From Palsa-504 sp963753225 (lineage in GTDB: Bacteria > Actinomycetota > Actinomycetes > Streptosporangiales > Streptosporangiaceae), in contig CAVWBQ010000014.1 in assembly GCA_963753225.1 (NCBI GenBank), positions 248,001 to 312,000 on the forward strand: a stretch of 64,000 nucleotides of DNA. Reading direction: 5' to 3'. Below the pieces are notes generated by a model. It was given only the letters and a program-made list of their open reading frames with translations. It was not told the origin of the DNA and made no database searches. Position numbers and translations under genes: made by a program. Numbering within the stretch: position 1 is the first letter of the stretch; each line of letters opens with the position of its first letter. Positions 24,294 to 34,869 of this stretch are shown in pieces.

Positions 24294-27200
24294 CTAGGTT
24301 GGGGCCGGGACCTGCTCGATCAGCGCGGCCAGGCCGGCCTCGTCGAGCAGGTCGGCCGGGCGGACGGTCTGGTCGTGGGCCACGTAGTAGAACGCGGCCC
24401 GGACGTCGGATACCGGCACCCCGGTGAGCGCCGCCCAGGCTAGGCGGTAGGCCGCGAGCTGGACGGATACCGCATGCCGTTCGGCTTCATTACCTGGCGG
24501 ACGGCCGGTCTTCCAGTCGACCACGTCGTAGCCGCCCCCGGGAGCGTCGGCGAACACCGCGTCGATCCGGCCGCGGACCAGCCGGTCGCCGACCAGGGTC
24601 TCGAACGGCACCTCGACCGCCCGCGGCCAGCGTTCGGCCCACTCGCCATGCTCGAAGCTCGACCGGAGCGCGGCGAGATCGCCTTCGCCGGGTGCCTCGC
24701 CGTCGGCGCTGCCGTCCTCGGGGCCGAACAGCGCGTTGTCGTCGATGAGCAGTTGCTGGCCGTACCGCCGCTCCAGCCACTGATGGAAGGCCGTGCCGCG
24801 GCGGGCCTGGCTGGCCGGCGGGCGCGGCATCGGCCGGCGGACCTGCCGGGCCAGCTCGGCCGGGTCGCGGGCCAGCGTCACCAGCGACGACACCGACAGC
24901 CTGGCCGGCAGCGGCACCTGGGTCACGCCGTCACCCCGGCGCTGCGCCCGTTCGGCCAGCAGCAGGCCGGCGTCCCGCTCCCAGGCCTCGGCCAGTTCCG
25001 TGTCCCGGGCACCGAGGTCTTCCGGCGATGGTGCGGCGGGCTGGGCGAGGGCTGATTCAACGAGGGCGGCGGCCTCGCGGACCGCTTCATAGCGACGGCC
25101 CGCCTGGGTGGCCGGCCAGTCGGCCGCGTCCACGGCGGCGAGCAGCGGGTTCTCCGCGTCGGGATCCGGCTCGCCCGCCCACTCCGTGACCCGGGTCACG
25201 CCGGACTTCCTGACCTCCTCGAGGAACGGCGAGGGTCCCAGGCGGCTGCTGCCGCCCTCGCCCCACCAGTAACCCGAGCAGCCCAGCCAGAACGCCGCCC
25301 GGGTGGCCGCCACGTACATCAGCCGGCGCTCCTCGGACAGGTCCCTGGCCGCGCAGGCCTCGCCGAAGGCCTCGAGCGAGGCGGCGTCGAGCCCGAGGAG
25401 CTCGGGCAGGTCCCCCGCGTCCCCGCGCAGGCCGAACGGGATCAGCCGCGGGTTGTCGGTCCACCGGGTGGACACCCGCGGCCGGGCCGGGAACACCTGC
25501 GACCGCTCCCCCATGGCCAGGCCGGGCACGAACACGGCCGGCCACTGCAGGCCCTTGGCCGCGTGCACGGTCAGCAGCTTGACCGAGTCCGACTCGCCGA
25601 CCCGCCCGGTTTCCAGGCCGAACTCCTCCTGCTGGGCCGCGGTCAGGTAGGCCAGGAACGCGCCGAGGGTCGGCTCGGCGCCCTCGCCGGCGAACGCGTC
25701 CGCCACGTCGGTGAAGGCGTCCAGGTCGGCGCGCGCCGCGACCGGGTCCACCCCGGGCCGCGCCGCGACCTCGATGTCGAGGCCGAGCACGCGCTCCGCC
25801 TCGGCGGTCAGGTCGGCGAGCGGCCGCCCGATGTGCGCGCGCAGCCGGCGCAGCTCGCCGGCCAGGGCGTGCATCCGCGCGTAGCCGGCCCGTGAGTAGG
25901 CGGCGGGCTCGCCCAGGTCGTCCAGCGCCTCGACCAGGCTGCCGGTCTCCGCGGTCAGGTCGGTGATGGCCTCGGCCAGCGCGTCCTGGGCGTCCTGCTC
26001 CACGGCGGCCGCCCGCGTGACGGCCCGGCCGTCGCCCTCGCCGCGGGCCAGCGCGCGGGCCCGGCGGCCGAGCGCGACCAGGTCGCGCGGCCCGATCCGC
26101 CAGCGCGGCCCGGTGAGCAGCCGGGCCAGCGCGTCGGAGGCGCCCGCGTCGTGCAGCACCCGCAGCGTGCACACCACGTCCTGCACCTCGGGCACGGCGA
26201 GCAGCCCGCCGAGGCCCACCACCTCGACCGGGATGCCGCGAGCCTCCAGGGCGTGCCGCAGCGGCACGAACTGGGACCGCTTGCGGCACAGCACCGCGAT
26301 GTCCGACGGCCGTACCCCGGACTGCCGGTCTTCCGGCCATGGCCCCCCGTCGGGGGCACAGCCCTTCGGCGCTCCGGTTCCGGCCAGCAGCGCGGCGGCC
26401 TGCGCGGCCACCCACTCGGCCTCGTCGAGGATCGTGCCGAGGAGGGCGCAGGTCACCGCGCCCCGTTCGGCCCGGTCCGGCGCGGAGGTCAGCCGGGGGA
26501 CGTCGGGCGCCTCGTACCGCAGTTCCTCCTGGATGGCCGCTGCCGCGTCGAGCACCTGCGCGGAGTTGCGGAAGCTGGTCGACAGCTGCAGCACCGGGGC
26601 CGGCCCGGAGGGCGCCGAGGCGCCGAACGGCCGGACCCGGGCCACCACGGGGAAGTCGGCGGTGAACCGGCGCAGGTTGCCGGCGCTCGCGCCGCGCCAG
26701 CCGTAGATGGACTGGCACGGGTCACCGACCGCGGTGACCGGGTGCCCGCCGCCGAACAGCGCCCGCAGCAGCACCAGCTGGGCGTGGCTGGTGTCCTGGT
26801 ACTCGTCGAGCAGGACCACCTGGTAGCGGGCGCGCTCGGCCGCCCCGACCTCGGGGTGCCTGCTGGCGATCCTGGCCGCCAGCGCCACCTGGTCCCCGTG
26901 GTCAAGCACCTCGCGCGCCGCCTTGGCCGCCGCGTACCGGCTGACCAGCGGCAGAAGCTGTTCCCTGGCGCGCTGGGTGGCAATTATCTTCCGAACGGAC
27001 GCGGTGATCCGCCCCGGCAACGCATCGTGCTCCGCGGTGAGCCAGAGACCGACGGCGGTGACGTCGCCGGTGTCGCGCAGGTGCTCGGACAGGTCGCCGG
27101 CCAGCTCGAGCACGGCCGCGGTGACCGTCTGCGGCGTCCAGGTTACCTCGTCCATCGGGCCGTCGTAGCCCGCCACGATCTGCGCTCCGAGCTGCCAGGA

Positions 27201-27659
27201 CAGCGCGGGGGTGATCAGCCGCATGGACGGCTCGAGGCCCTCGCGCAGCGCGTTGTCGCTGACCAGCCGGCCCGCGTAGGCGTGATAGGTGCCGATCACC
27301 GGATCCCCGCCGAGTGGATCCCCGCCGAGCGGGTCCCCGCCTGAGGAGGACGCGCCCTCCAGCCCGGCGCGGCGCAGCCGCTCCAGGCGGGAGCGCACCC
27401 GGTCGGCGAACTCGGCCGCGGCCTTCCTGGTGAAGGTGAGGCCGAGCACCCGGTCCGGGCGGACCATCCCGTTGGCGACCAGCCAGACCAGCCGCGCCGC
27501 CATAGTCTCGCTCTTGCCCGAGCCCGCGCCTGCGATGACCGCCAGCGGGCCGAGCGGGGCGGAGATCACCGCCGCCTGCTCCGGCGTCGGCTCGGGCAGC
27601 CGGAGCAGGCGGGCCAGCTGCGCCGGTCCTATCGGGGCCGCTCCGACCGGGGTGCTCAC
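24294..27659 (-). CDS. adnB: AdnB-type UvrD helicase/RecB-like nuclease subunit
   Basis: 1121 residues. It opens with GPAQLARLLRLPEPTPEQAAVI, typical of AdnB. SF1A motifs: AGAGSGKS near 46, LLDEYQDTSH near 284, QSIYGWRGA, KLLTVHAAKGLQWPAVFVPG, YVAATRA. The C-terminal nuclease (about 940-1100) has YDVVDWKTGRPPG and a VQLAAYRLAW helix, without iron-sulfur cysteines. With AdnA it resects double-strand ends. The GTG at 27659 lies 6 nt after a -10-like box, so translation is probably leaderless. Its usual partner adnA is 9.8 kb upstream rather than adjacent. Confidence 0.88.
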   Translation of the reverse strand: MSTPVGAAPIGPAQLARLLRLPEPTPEQAAVISAPLGPLAVIAGAGSGKSETMAARLVWLVANGMVRPDRVLGLTFTRKAAAEFADRVRSRLERLRRAGLEGASSSGGDPLGGDPLGGDPVIGTYHAYAGRLVSDNALREGLEPSMRLITPALSWQLGAQIVAGYDGPMDEVTWTPQTVTAAVLELAGDLSEHLRDTGDVTAVGLWLTAEHDALPGRITASVRKIIATQRAREQLLPLVSRYAAAKAAREVLDHGDQVALAARIASRHPEVGAAERARYQVVLLDEYQDTSHAQLVLLRALFGGGHPVTAVGDPCQSIYGWRGASAGNLRRFTADFPVVARVRPFGASAPSGPAPVLQLSTSFRNSAQVLDAAAAIQEELRYEAPDVPRLTSAPDRAERGAVTCALLGTILDEAEWVAAQAAALLAGTGAPKGCAPDGGPWPEDRQSGVRPSDIAVLCRKRSQFVPLRHALEARGIPVEVVGLGGLLAVPEVQDVVCTLRVLHDAGASDALARLLTGPRWRIGPRDLVALGRRARALARGEGDGRAVTRAAAVEQDAQDALAEAITDLTAETGSLVEALDDLGEPAAYSRAGYARMHALAGELRRLRAHIGRPLADLTAEAERVLGLDIEVAARPGVDPVAARADLDAFTDVADAFAGEGAEPTLGAFLAYLTAAQQEEFGLETGRVGESDSVKLLTVHAAKGLQWPAVFVPGLAMGERSQVFPARPRVSTRWTDNPRLIPFGLRGDAGDLPELLGLDAASLEAFGEACAARDLSEERRLMYVAATRAAFWLGCSGYWWGEGGSSRLGPSPFLEEVRKSGVTRVTEWAGEPDPDAENPLLAAVDAADWPATQAGRRYEAVREAAALVESALAQPAAPSPEDLGARDTELAEAWERDAGLLLAERAQRRGDGVTQVPLPARLSVSSLVTLARDPAELARQVRRPMPRPPASQARRGTAFHQWLERRYGQQLLIDDNALFGPEDGSADGEAPGEGDLAALRSSFEHGEWAERWPRAVEVPFETLVGDRLVRGRIDAVFADAPGGGYDVVDWKTGRPPGNEAERHAVSVQLAAYRLAWAALTGVPVSDVRAAFYYVAHDQTVRPADLLDEAGLAALIEQVPAPT

Positions 27660-27665
27660 CCTTGA

Positions 27666-27688
27666 ATTCCATCAGATGCCACTGACAT
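27666..27688 (-). promoter_or_regulatory. PafBC-type DNA-damage promoter of adnB
   Basis: Minus strand ATGTCAGTG (27688-27680), 8 nt, then TGGAAT (27671-27666), 6 nt before the GTG. This fits the mycobacterial RecA-independent promoter TTGTCRGTG-N8-TAnnnT at 8/9 and 2/3 conserved positions. The identical arrangement precedes adnA. Confidence 0.7.
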
Positions 27689-27750
27689 TCCGCGGCGGAA
27701 CCGTCACGCGGGCGACGTCGTTTACCGGGTAACCGGGGATGGAGGCCGAC

Positions 27751-29112
27751 ATGGAACGGGCCGAACTTGACCAGATCGAACGGGTTATCAACCACGAGCT
27801 GCGGGAGCGTTTTCTCACCGGCGCGGTGCAGCGCGCCGTGCTGCTGCAGCACGGCGACGATCCGGCGATCGAGCCGGGTCAGCTGCTGGTGCGGGTGTTC
27901 GTGCCGGCGCCGGACCGGCCGGACGACTACGAGCAGGCCCTGGCCGTATGGCAGGACGCCCACCGGACGGGGATGGACAGGCTCCGGCGGGAGCTGTCGT
28001 TGCGGCTGCCCGCGGCGCGCCTGCTCGAGTTCACCTTCGACGTCCCCGGCGCCGCCACGCCACGGATCGAGATGCCGGACGACGGGTCGCTGGCCGCCGA
28101 GCAGCCGTCCGGCCGCGAGATCGTGACGACGGCCCTGTCGCTGCTGCGGGCCAACTACGTGTTCCCCGAGCTGGCCGAGCGGGCCGCGGCCGCGGTCGAG
28201 GCCAGGCTCGCGGCCGGCGAGTACGACGACCTGGACGAGATCACGCTGACCAACCTCGTCACCCGGCACCTGCGGGAAGTCTGCGACGACAAGCACCTGG
28301 CGCTGCGGCTGGGCGGGGGGCCGCCCGAGCCTCCGCCCGGGCCCGGCCCGGAGCCCGGACACCGGAAACCCAAGGATCACAAGGATCACGAGGCCAGGCG
28401 GCTGGCCATGCGCCAGATGGGCCGGCTGGACAACTTCGGCATCCGCCGGGTCGAGCGGCTGGACGGCAACGTCGGCTACCTGGACGTGCGCCGGGTGGCC
28501 GTGCCGGCCAACGCGGGGCCGGCCATCGCCGCCGCGATGGAGCTGGTGGCCGGCACCTACGCGCTCATCATCGACCTGCGGCACAACCACGGCGGCTCAC
28601 CGGAGGGCGTGACCTTCTGGTGCACCTACCTCTTCAGTGAGAAGCCGACTCATTTCAATGACATCTTCCACGCCGATACCGGCGAGACCAGGCAGTTCTG
28701 GGCGCTGCCGTATGTTCCGGGCACCCGTTATGTCGACCGGCCGGTCTACGTGCTGACCAGCAGCGAAACGTTCTCCGGCGGCGAGGACTTCGGCTACACG
28801 CTGCAGGCGCTCGGCCGGGCGGAGGTGATCGGCGAGACGACCGGCGGCGGCGCGCACCCGACCCGCCCGTTCCCGGTCAGCGCCGCCGTGCACATCGCGA
28901 TACCGTTCGCGCGTTCTGTCAACCCGGTCACCGGGACGAACTGGCAGGGCACCGGCGTGGTGCCCGACGTGCCGACGGACCCGGAGCAGGCCCGCGACGT
29001 GGCGTACGCCCGGGCCCTGGAGCACGTGCTGGCCATGGACGACGTACCGCCGCCGATCGCGGACGAGGCGCGCGACGCGCTGGCCGTGCTGCCCGCCGCC
29101 GGCCAGGGTTGA
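27751..29112 (+). CDS. S41 (tail-specific/IRBP-like) peptidase, cytoplasmic
   Basis: 453 residues from the ATG at 27751 (GGAGG 5 nt upstream; ATG 27739 is in frame but has no site). An unusual N-terminal helical part (1-120) precedes the IRBP-type N-domain (SLLRANYVFPELAERAAAAVEARL) and the S41 core with LIIDLRHNHGG and TSSETFSGGEDFGYTLQALG, where the catalytic serine is in SSETFSGGED. A charged linker GHRKPKDHKDHE joins the two. No signal peptide. The adnB gene is divergent. Substrates unknown. Confidence 0.8.
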   Translation: MERAELDQIERVINHELRERFLTGAVQRAVLLQHGDDPAIEPGQLLVRVFVPAPDRPDDYEQALAVWQDAHRTGMDRLRRELSLRLPAARLLEFTFDVPGAATPRIEMPDDGSLAAEQPSGREIVTTALSLLRANYVFPELAERAAAAVEARLAAGEYDDLDEITLTNLVTRHLREVCDDKHLALRLGGGPPEPPPGPGPEPGHRKPKDHKDHEARRLAMRQMGRLDNFGIRRVERLDGNVGYLDVRRVAVPANAGPAIAAAMELVAGTYALIIDLRHNHGGSPEGVTFWCTYLFSEKPTHFNDIFHADTGETRQFWALPYVPGTRYVDRPVYVLTSSETFSGGEDFGYTLQALGRAEVIGETTGGGAHPTRPFPVSAAVHIAIPFARSVNPVTGTNWQGTGVVPDVPTDPEQARDVAYARALEHVLAMDDVPPPIADEARDALAVLPAAGQG

Positions 29113-29139
29113 CGCGGTTTGGCCGGCCGCGGGGCGTGG

Positions 29140-31953
29140 TCAGGGAGGTGATGATCGCGGTTCGGTCACGCCGCGGGCTTCGCGAGCCGTGGCGACGTCG
29201 GGCATGGATGCGGCGGCGAGGCGCCGGTACGGCCGGGCCATCGGCCATTGGCGGTCCTCGAGCACGGTATCGGCGTCGAACTGGCCCAGGCTCTGGATCA
29301 GCCTGGCCACCAGGCCCGTCCACCCGGTCTGGTGGGACGCGCCGAGCCCGGCTCCGTTGTCGCCGTGGAAGTACTCGTAGAACAGGATGAGGTCACGCCA
29401 GTGCGGGTCGTCCTGAAATAGCCTGGTCCCGCCGTAGACGGGGCGCCGCCCGTCGCCATCTCGCAGGAATGTCCCGGCGAGGCGGCGCGACAGTTCCTGG
29501 GCGACTTCCAGCAGCGTCATCATCTGCCCGGAGCCGGTCGGGCATTCAACCCTCAAGTCGTTGCCGTAGTACCGGTAGTGCTGGATCAGGGCCCGGATCA
29601 AGAGCAGGTTGACCGGGAACCACACCGGCCCGCGCCAGTTGGAGTTGCCGCCGAACATTCCGCTGGTCGACTCGGCCGGCTCGTACTGCACTCGGTGCTC
29701 AGCCCCGGCGACATCGAAGGCATAGGGGTGTTCGAGATGCCAGCGCGAGACTGAGCGGATGCCGTGCGGGCCAAGGAACCGGTCCTCGTCCAGCATCCGG
29801 GCCAGGACGCGCCGCAGTTTGTCCTCGTTCACCAGGGACAGCAGCCGCCGGCCGTGGACGCCGGGCACGAACGGGTCGGCGATATTGGCCAGCAGGTCCT
29901 GGTTGCGCCGGATGAAGGTGGCCGCATGCTCGGCGATCCGCGGATAGCGGTCGATGACGTCGGCCTCGATCACCGTCGTCGCGCACAGGGGCAGCAGGCC
30001 CACCAGGGACCGGACCTTGAGCCGGGCCCCGGTGCCGTCGGGCAGGCGCAGCACGTCATAGAAGAAGCCGTCCTCTTCGTCCCACATCTCGTCGGGATGC
30101 TCACCAATCGGGTCCACCGCGGCTGCGATCCAGAAGAAATGCTCGACGAACTTGAGCACGAACCCCTCGTAGGTCTCATCATGCTCCAGCAGAGTCAGGG
30201 CAAGCTCGAGCATGTCCTGGCTGAACATCGCCATCCAGGCCGTGCCGTCAGCCTGTTCCAGCCGCCCGCCGGTGGGCAGCGTCGCGCTGCGGTCGAACAC
30301 GCCGATGTTGTCCAGGCCGAGGAAGCCTCCCTCGAACACATTGCGGCCGGAGGGATCCTTGCGGTTCACCCACCAGGTGAAGTTCAGCAGCAACTTGGCG
30401 AAGCTTTCCTGCAGGAACGGAAGGTCCACCTTGCCCAGGTCAGCCTCCAGGTTCGCCAGGAACAAGGTGGCCATGGCGTGGACCGGGGGGTTCACGTCCC
30501 CGAAGTTCCACTCATAGGCAGGCATCTGGCCGGTCGAGTGGAGGTAACCCTCGGACAGCATCAGGTCGAGCTGGCTCTTGGCGAAGTCGGGATCGACCAT
30601 GGCCAGCGGAATGCAATGGAACGCCAGATCCCAGGCGGCATACCACGGGTACTCCCATTTGTCGGGCATGGACACGACATCATGGTTGACCATGTGGAAC
30701 CACGACTCGTTGCGGGTACCCCGCCGGGTCGGCGCTCGCAGCGGGTGCCGGTGGCGCTCACGCAACCAGCGGTCCACGTCGAAGTAATAGCACTGCTTGG
30801 ACCACAACATCCCCGCCAGCGCCTGCCGCATGACCGCCTTCGCGTCATCGGTCACCGCCGGCGGCGTGATGGCATCGTAGAACTCGTCTGCCTCGGCCCG
30901 CCTCCGCGCGATCAGCTCATCCGCGCCGGCGAAGGGCGCCATGAGGGTCTCCGGCCCCTCGCGGGTGAGCCGCACCCGCACCGCGGCCTGCCCGCCGGCC
31001 GGCACGGCCAGCCGGACCCGCGCCGCCACCTTGGTCCCCTCGCCGTCGGGATTCACGGTGTCCGCGCCGTGCAGGAGATGGTCGCCTATGCCGTCCTTGG
31101 CGAAGCGCGTCGCAGGCTCGGTGCCGAACACGCGTGCCATATTCGTTTCATTCTCGCAAAACAGCAGGGCCGCTTCCGGTTCGGCGTAGAGGTAGAAAAC
31201 GCCGAGCTGATGATGTTCGGCCCGGACGACGGGATCCGCCGCCTCGGCGCGAGCGAGCCGGGGCTTGGGATCACTATCTCCCCACGACCATGTGTTGCGG
31301 AACCACAGCGTCGGCAGCACGTACAGGCCGGCGTCCTGCGACGAACGGTTGTGCACGGTTATGCGGCAGAGGATGTCTTCCGGGCCGGCCTTTGCGTGCT
31401 CCACCTCGACATCGAAATAACGGTCGTCATCGAAGACGCCGGTATCGATGAGCTCGTACTCGAATTCATGCCGTGACCGGGCCCGGTTCACCGCGACCAG
31501 GTCGTTGTAGGGGAACTCGGCCTGCGGGTACTTGTAGAGGTAGCGCTGGTAGCTGTGCGTCGGGAGGTTATCGACGTAGAAGTAGCACTCCTTGACGTCC
31601 TCACCGTGGTTGCCCTCGGCATTTGTCAAGCCGAACAGGCGCTCCTTCAAGATCGGGTCGCGCTCATTCCACAGCGCAAGAGCCAGGCACAGCCGCTGCT
31701 TGTCGTCGCTGATCCCGGCAATGCCATCCTCACCCCACCGGTACGCGCGAGACCGCGCCTGATCATGGCTGAGATACGACCAGGCGTCTTCGCTGTCGCT
31801 GTAGTCTTCCCGGACCGTCCCCCACTGACGCTCACTGAGATAAGGTCCCCAGGCACGCCACGGGACACCCGCCCGGGCATCCGTCAGCCGCCGCTCCTCG
31901 GCCGTCAGCGAGGCCGGGTCGGCCAGCGCCGGCAGGCCAGGCTCATCAGGCAT
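29140..31953 (-). CDS. MGH1-like/GH63-type glucosidase
   Basis: 937 residues, no signal peptide. It begins with LTAEERRLTDARAGVPWRAWGPYLSERQWGT and TYRWGEDGIAG-like segments typical of the large actinobacterial glucosidase-like proteins, followed by an (alpha/alpha)6 barrel with GFLGLDNIGVFDRS, DGTAWMAMFSQ and the C-terminal NWRGPVWFPVNLLL and HQTGWTGLV motifs of GH63. Predicted to hydrolyse alpha-glucosides in the cytoplasm. Together with the GH13 enzyme and glucose dehydrogenase nearby it could convert an oligosaccharide or trehalose-like sugar to gluconate. Confidence 0.85.
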   Translation of the reverse strand: MPDEPGLPALADPASLTAEERRLTDARAGVPWRAWGPYLSERQWGTVREDYSDSEDAWSYLSHDQARSRAYRWGEDGIAGISDDKQRLCLALALWNERDPILKERLFGLTNAEGNHGEDVKECYFYVDNLPTHSYQRYLYKYPQAEFPYNDLVAVNRARSRHEFEYELIDTGVFDDDRYFDVEVEHAKAGPEDILCRITVHNRSSQDAGLYVLPTLWFRNTWSWGDSDPKPRLARAEAADPVVRAEHHQLGVFYLYAEPEAALLFCENETNMARVFGTEPATRFAKDGIGDHLLHGADTVNPDGEGTKVAARVRLAVPAGGQAAVRVRLTREGPETLMAPFAGADELIARRRAEADEFYDAITPPAVTDDAKAVMRQALAGMLWSKQCYYFDVDRWLRERHRHPLRAPTRRGTRNESWFHMVNHDVVSMPDKWEYPWYAAWDLAFHCIPLAMVDPDFAKSQLDLMLSEGYLHSTGQMPAYEWNFGDVNPPVHAMATLFLANLEADLGKVDLPFLQESFAKLLLNFTWWVNRKDPSGRNVFEGGFLGLDNIGVFDRSATLPTGGRLEQADGTAWMAMFSQDMLELALTLLEHDETYEGFVLKFVEHFFWIAAAVDPIGEHPDEMWDEEDGFFYDVLRLPDGTGARLKVRSLVGLLPLCATTVIEADVIDRYPRIAEHAATFIRRNQDLLANIADPFVPGVHGRRLLSLVNEDKLRRVLARMLDEDRFLGPHGIRSVSRWHLEHPYAFDVAGAEHRVQYEPAESTSGMFGGNSNWRGPVWFPVNLLLIRALIQHYRYYGNDLRVECPTGSGQMMTLLEVAQELSRRLAGTFLRDGDGRRPVYGGTRLFQDDPHWRDLILFYEYFHGDNGAGLGASHQTGWTGLVARLIQSLGQFDADTVLEDRQWPMARPYRRLAAASMPDVATAREARGVTEPRSSPP

Positions 31954-32919
31954 GTTCCTATGTCCCTTCGTCGCTCGCTACAGCTTCTCGCCGGGTTCCC
32001 TGGCCCCCTGGGCCGGCCGGCGGGATTTCCTGTCCCTCTTCGCCTGCCGCCGATCGGCCGGACCGGAACGGGGCATCACCTGATCTGTTCGGCCGTGGAA
32101 TCATTCTCATCGTGTATCGAGTGTTACCAGCGGCACAAGGACACGTCATCGCCCCTAGCGGGTGATTGAGAGTCAGGAAACAAGCCGCGCCGGCCGGGAT
32201 TCCGGCCCTTGAATGAATTAAGGGTAAACGATAAGTGGCAAATAGACGACATAAACTTAAATTCAAGTGCCGGGAATCGCAAAGCTTACTGCTGCCTAGC
32301 GCCATGGCAAGTCACATGTGCCCGGTCTTTGGGCCGCGTGAGGGGTGATCAGCCTGAGATCTGGCCGCTGCCGGGCGTCGTCCGGTCCCCGGCTGGCATA
32401 CGCACCTCCCCGGCCTCCCCGGCCTCACCCGTTAGCCGGACGCCGGCGCGCGCAACCGCCACGATGTCACGTCGATGCGGTTAGTAGGCGTCAGTTATTA
32501 ACACGCGGGTTTGATCTCGGGTGCGAGCGGGCGGGGCGGTAGCCGCGGCGGCGGCACGGGGCGGCGGTTCCGGGTCGAAGTGCCGGTGGTCCGGTTCTAG
32601 CGGACCAGCGGCACATCGCCCCAGCGGTTAGCACATCAGCGCGCCAGAAATCCCGAGGCGACGGGTTATTTTTAAGACGCGCGCTCAGGACCGCCACGAT
32701 GTGACACCGGGGCGGTTAGGCCGCGTGCGGGACGGACTGGGCGCGGGTGAAAATGAGTGCTGCGGGGCGCCTGGGACGTGAGGTGCGGAACTGCGCGGGG
32801 GATGGGATCGACCTGCTCCGGCTGCGGCGGCCGCCAGATCAGCCAGTGACCAGGGTGACTCCCGTCGGTGCGGCCCGGACCTCGCCCGGAGCAAGTGATA
32901 CGCGGCGCGGGGACGTGGG
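31954..32919. other. Intergenic region with an AT-rich part and repeat copy 2
   Basis: No convincing gene. 32160-32320 is locally AT-rich (presumed promoter region) and contains CCGGCC-gggatt-CCGGCC near 32190. 32453-32719 is dispersed repeat copy 2. Confidence 0.5.
32453..32719 (-). repeat. Dispersed palindrome-ended repeat, copy 2 (inverted)
   Basis: Full-length copy in the opposite orientation to copies 1 and 4. Ends AACCGCCACGATGTCACGTC and CACGATGTGACACCGGGGCG are imperfect palindromes and inverted to each other. The core hairpin reads GGTCCGG-ttctag-CGGACC here, with one base lost. Confidence 0.8.
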
Positions 32920-34452
32920 TCACAGCATGGCGAACAGATGGCAGCCCCAGGCGGGCAGGGCGACGAACAGCCCCTGGTCAGCCAGCTCGTCGCCGCTCCG
33001 CTCGTATACGCGGTCATCGAGCAGGTCGGTGAGGCTCCAGTTGCGGCCGCGCAGGTTGGTCCAGCCGAGCCCGACGCGCCCGTCGGCGGGCTCGGCGGAG
33101 AGGTTGACCACCACCACGTACCGGCCGTTGCCGTGAGCCACGCCGTCAGCAACGCCGCCGCCCGCGCCGTCAGCGGTCCACGACCAGGCGAGGAGGTTGC
33201 GGCAGGAATCGTTGTCGGGCCAGCCGGCCACCTCGAGCAACTGCCAGTCGCCCGCCCGTACCCGGTGGCTGGCCACGGTGGCCAGCAACCGCCGGTACCA
33301 GCTGGCCAGGGCGGGGTCGGACGGTTCGCCGGGCCGGCGCGACAGGAAGACCGGCGGGCGTACTCGCCGGCCCTCGAACTGTCCCTCGTGCCACAAGGTG
33401 GCGCCCGGGAGGGTCGCGATGGCCACCACCGCGGCCCGTTCGGCGTCGCCGGGGAGCAGGCCCGCGATGCGAGGCTCGTCGTGGTTCTCCAGGAAGCGGA
33501 CGAGCCGCGACTGGTAGGCCAGGTCGGCGCGCAGGTGACCGCGGACGCCGGAAACGTCCCGGCCGACGATCCGGTCATAGAGCCGCTTGTCGTAGCAGAA
33601 GTCGAAGCCCTGCTGCTGAAGTGTCCATTCCATGTCCCAGTAGGCCTCGGCGACGAGCACGGTCTCCGGGTGCTGGCTGCGCAGGCCCGCGATGACGGCA
33701 GGCCAGAACTCCTCGCCCGGCTCCTGGCCAGTACGGCCGCCCCAGGTCTTGGCAAACACCTGATTGGTCATCAGCATGGCCATGTCGCAGCGGATCCCGT
33801 CGCACTGCCCGGCGATGTCCGACAGGGTCTGCGTGGTCGCCGCGCGCAGGGCGGGCGAGAACGCGTCAAGCTGCACCACATCGGGCCACGGCGGGAAGTA
33901 GGGGTCGCGGCCGTGGGCCAGGATGTGCCCGGCGGCCCGCACCCAGGCCGCAGGCTCGGCCTCGATGTCGGCCTCGCCGCCATTGACAAACAACTCCGGG
34001 TGGGTCGTCACCCAGGGATGGTCGGGCGCGACGTGGTTGGGCACATAGTCCAGGAGCAGCCGGACGCCGCGGGCGGCCAGCGTGGCGCGCGCTTCGGCCA
34101 GGGCCAGGGGGCCGCCGAACGAGTCGTCGACGACGTACCGGCGTACGCAGTACGGCGATCCGATCACGTCGTCACGCCGTACGTCGGGCAGAGCGTCCAG
34201 GAACGAGGCCTGCAGCCCCGCGTTCGCGTTGGCCAGCTCGAGGCCGGCCGGGCTTCGTTCCCACACGCCCATCAGCCACACCGCGCCGGCGCCGGCCGGT
34301 GTGACATCGTCCCAGGCGGAGGCCGGCACGTCAGCCAGCGTCACCCGCCGCCCGGCGGCCCGCGACAAGTCGCCCAGCCAGATCGCGGTGTTGATCTCGT
34401 AGATCACCGGCTTGGCCGGCCACCCGGTCACCGGCGCACCCCGGTTCCCCAC
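32920..34452 (-). CDS. GH13 alpha-amylase-family enzyme
   Basis: 510 residues, no signal peptide. TIM-barrel motifs: LLDYVPNHVAPDHP (region I), GIRCDMAML (nucleophile Asp), LVAEAYWDME (acid Glu), FLENHDEPR (transition-state Asp). A C-terminal beta domain follows. It starts at the GTG at 34452. The active site is complete; specificity is not determinable, though small GH13 proteins like this act on maltooligosaccharides or trehalose-type substrates. Co-located with the glucosidase and glucose dehydrogenase. Confidence 0.85.
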   Translation of the reverse strand: MGNRGAPVTGWPAKPVIYEINTAIWLGDLSRAAGRRVTLADVPASAWDDVTPAGAGAVWLMGVWERSPAGLELANANAGLQASFLDALPDVRRDDVIGSPYCVRRYVVDDSFGGPLALAEARATLAARGVRLLLDYVPNHVAPDHPWVTTHPELFVNGGEADIEAEPAAWVRAAGHILAHGRDPYFPPWPDVVQLDAFSPALRAATTQTLSDIAGQCDGIRCDMAMLMTNQVFAKTWGGRTGQEPGEEFWPAVIAGLRSQHPETVLVAEAYWDMEWTLQQQGFDFCYDKRLYDRIVGRDVSGVRGHLRADLAYQSRLVRFLENHDEPRIAGLLPGDAERAAVVAIATLPGATLWHEGQFEGRRVRPPVFLSRRPGEPSDPALASWYRRLLATVASHRVRAGDWQLLEVAGWPDNDSCRNLLAWSWTADGAGGGVADGVAHGNGRYVVVVNLSAEPADGRVGLGWTNLRGRNWSLTDLLDDRVYERSGDELADQGLFVALPAWGCHLFAML

Positions 34453-34869
34453 GGCCGCCCGCTGAGGCAGGGTCCCGAGCGCCGCCAGGAAACGGCGCGC
34501 ATATCCTCATCCAGTCGCTGACGGTCCTCAATGACCATGTCATTCACCATTCGCTCGCTACTGCCGCGAGTTCCGGCCCGGTCCGCGGTTCGTGGACGGC
34601 CGGCAGGTTGCCAGAATGGCGCGGGCAAACGCGGCATGCATCATCCGGATAGGATGATTTGCGCGTCCCGGGCCGGGCGCAAACTGTTTATGAGCACATC
34701 ATGACGGCACCCAGGGGCACTGGGTGGCTTTCGCGTTTATAGTCGCCCAGGTTCGCCTCGTGACTGGCGAGAGCGTATACGCGGTGACCGAAGAACTGAC
34801 GAAGAGCCGGTCGACTCTGCGGGAAAGTCCGTTCCCTCCGATCGCTAATGCGCTCATACGGATCCGGCG
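34453..34869. promoter_or_regulatory. Divergent promoter region with ATCATCC inverted repeat
   Basis: 417 bp between the GH13 gene and the flavoprotein gene, no coding signal. It contains the perfect inverted repeat ATCATCC-ggata-GGATGAT (34640-34658), a candidate operator shared by the two divergent genes. Confidence 0.45.
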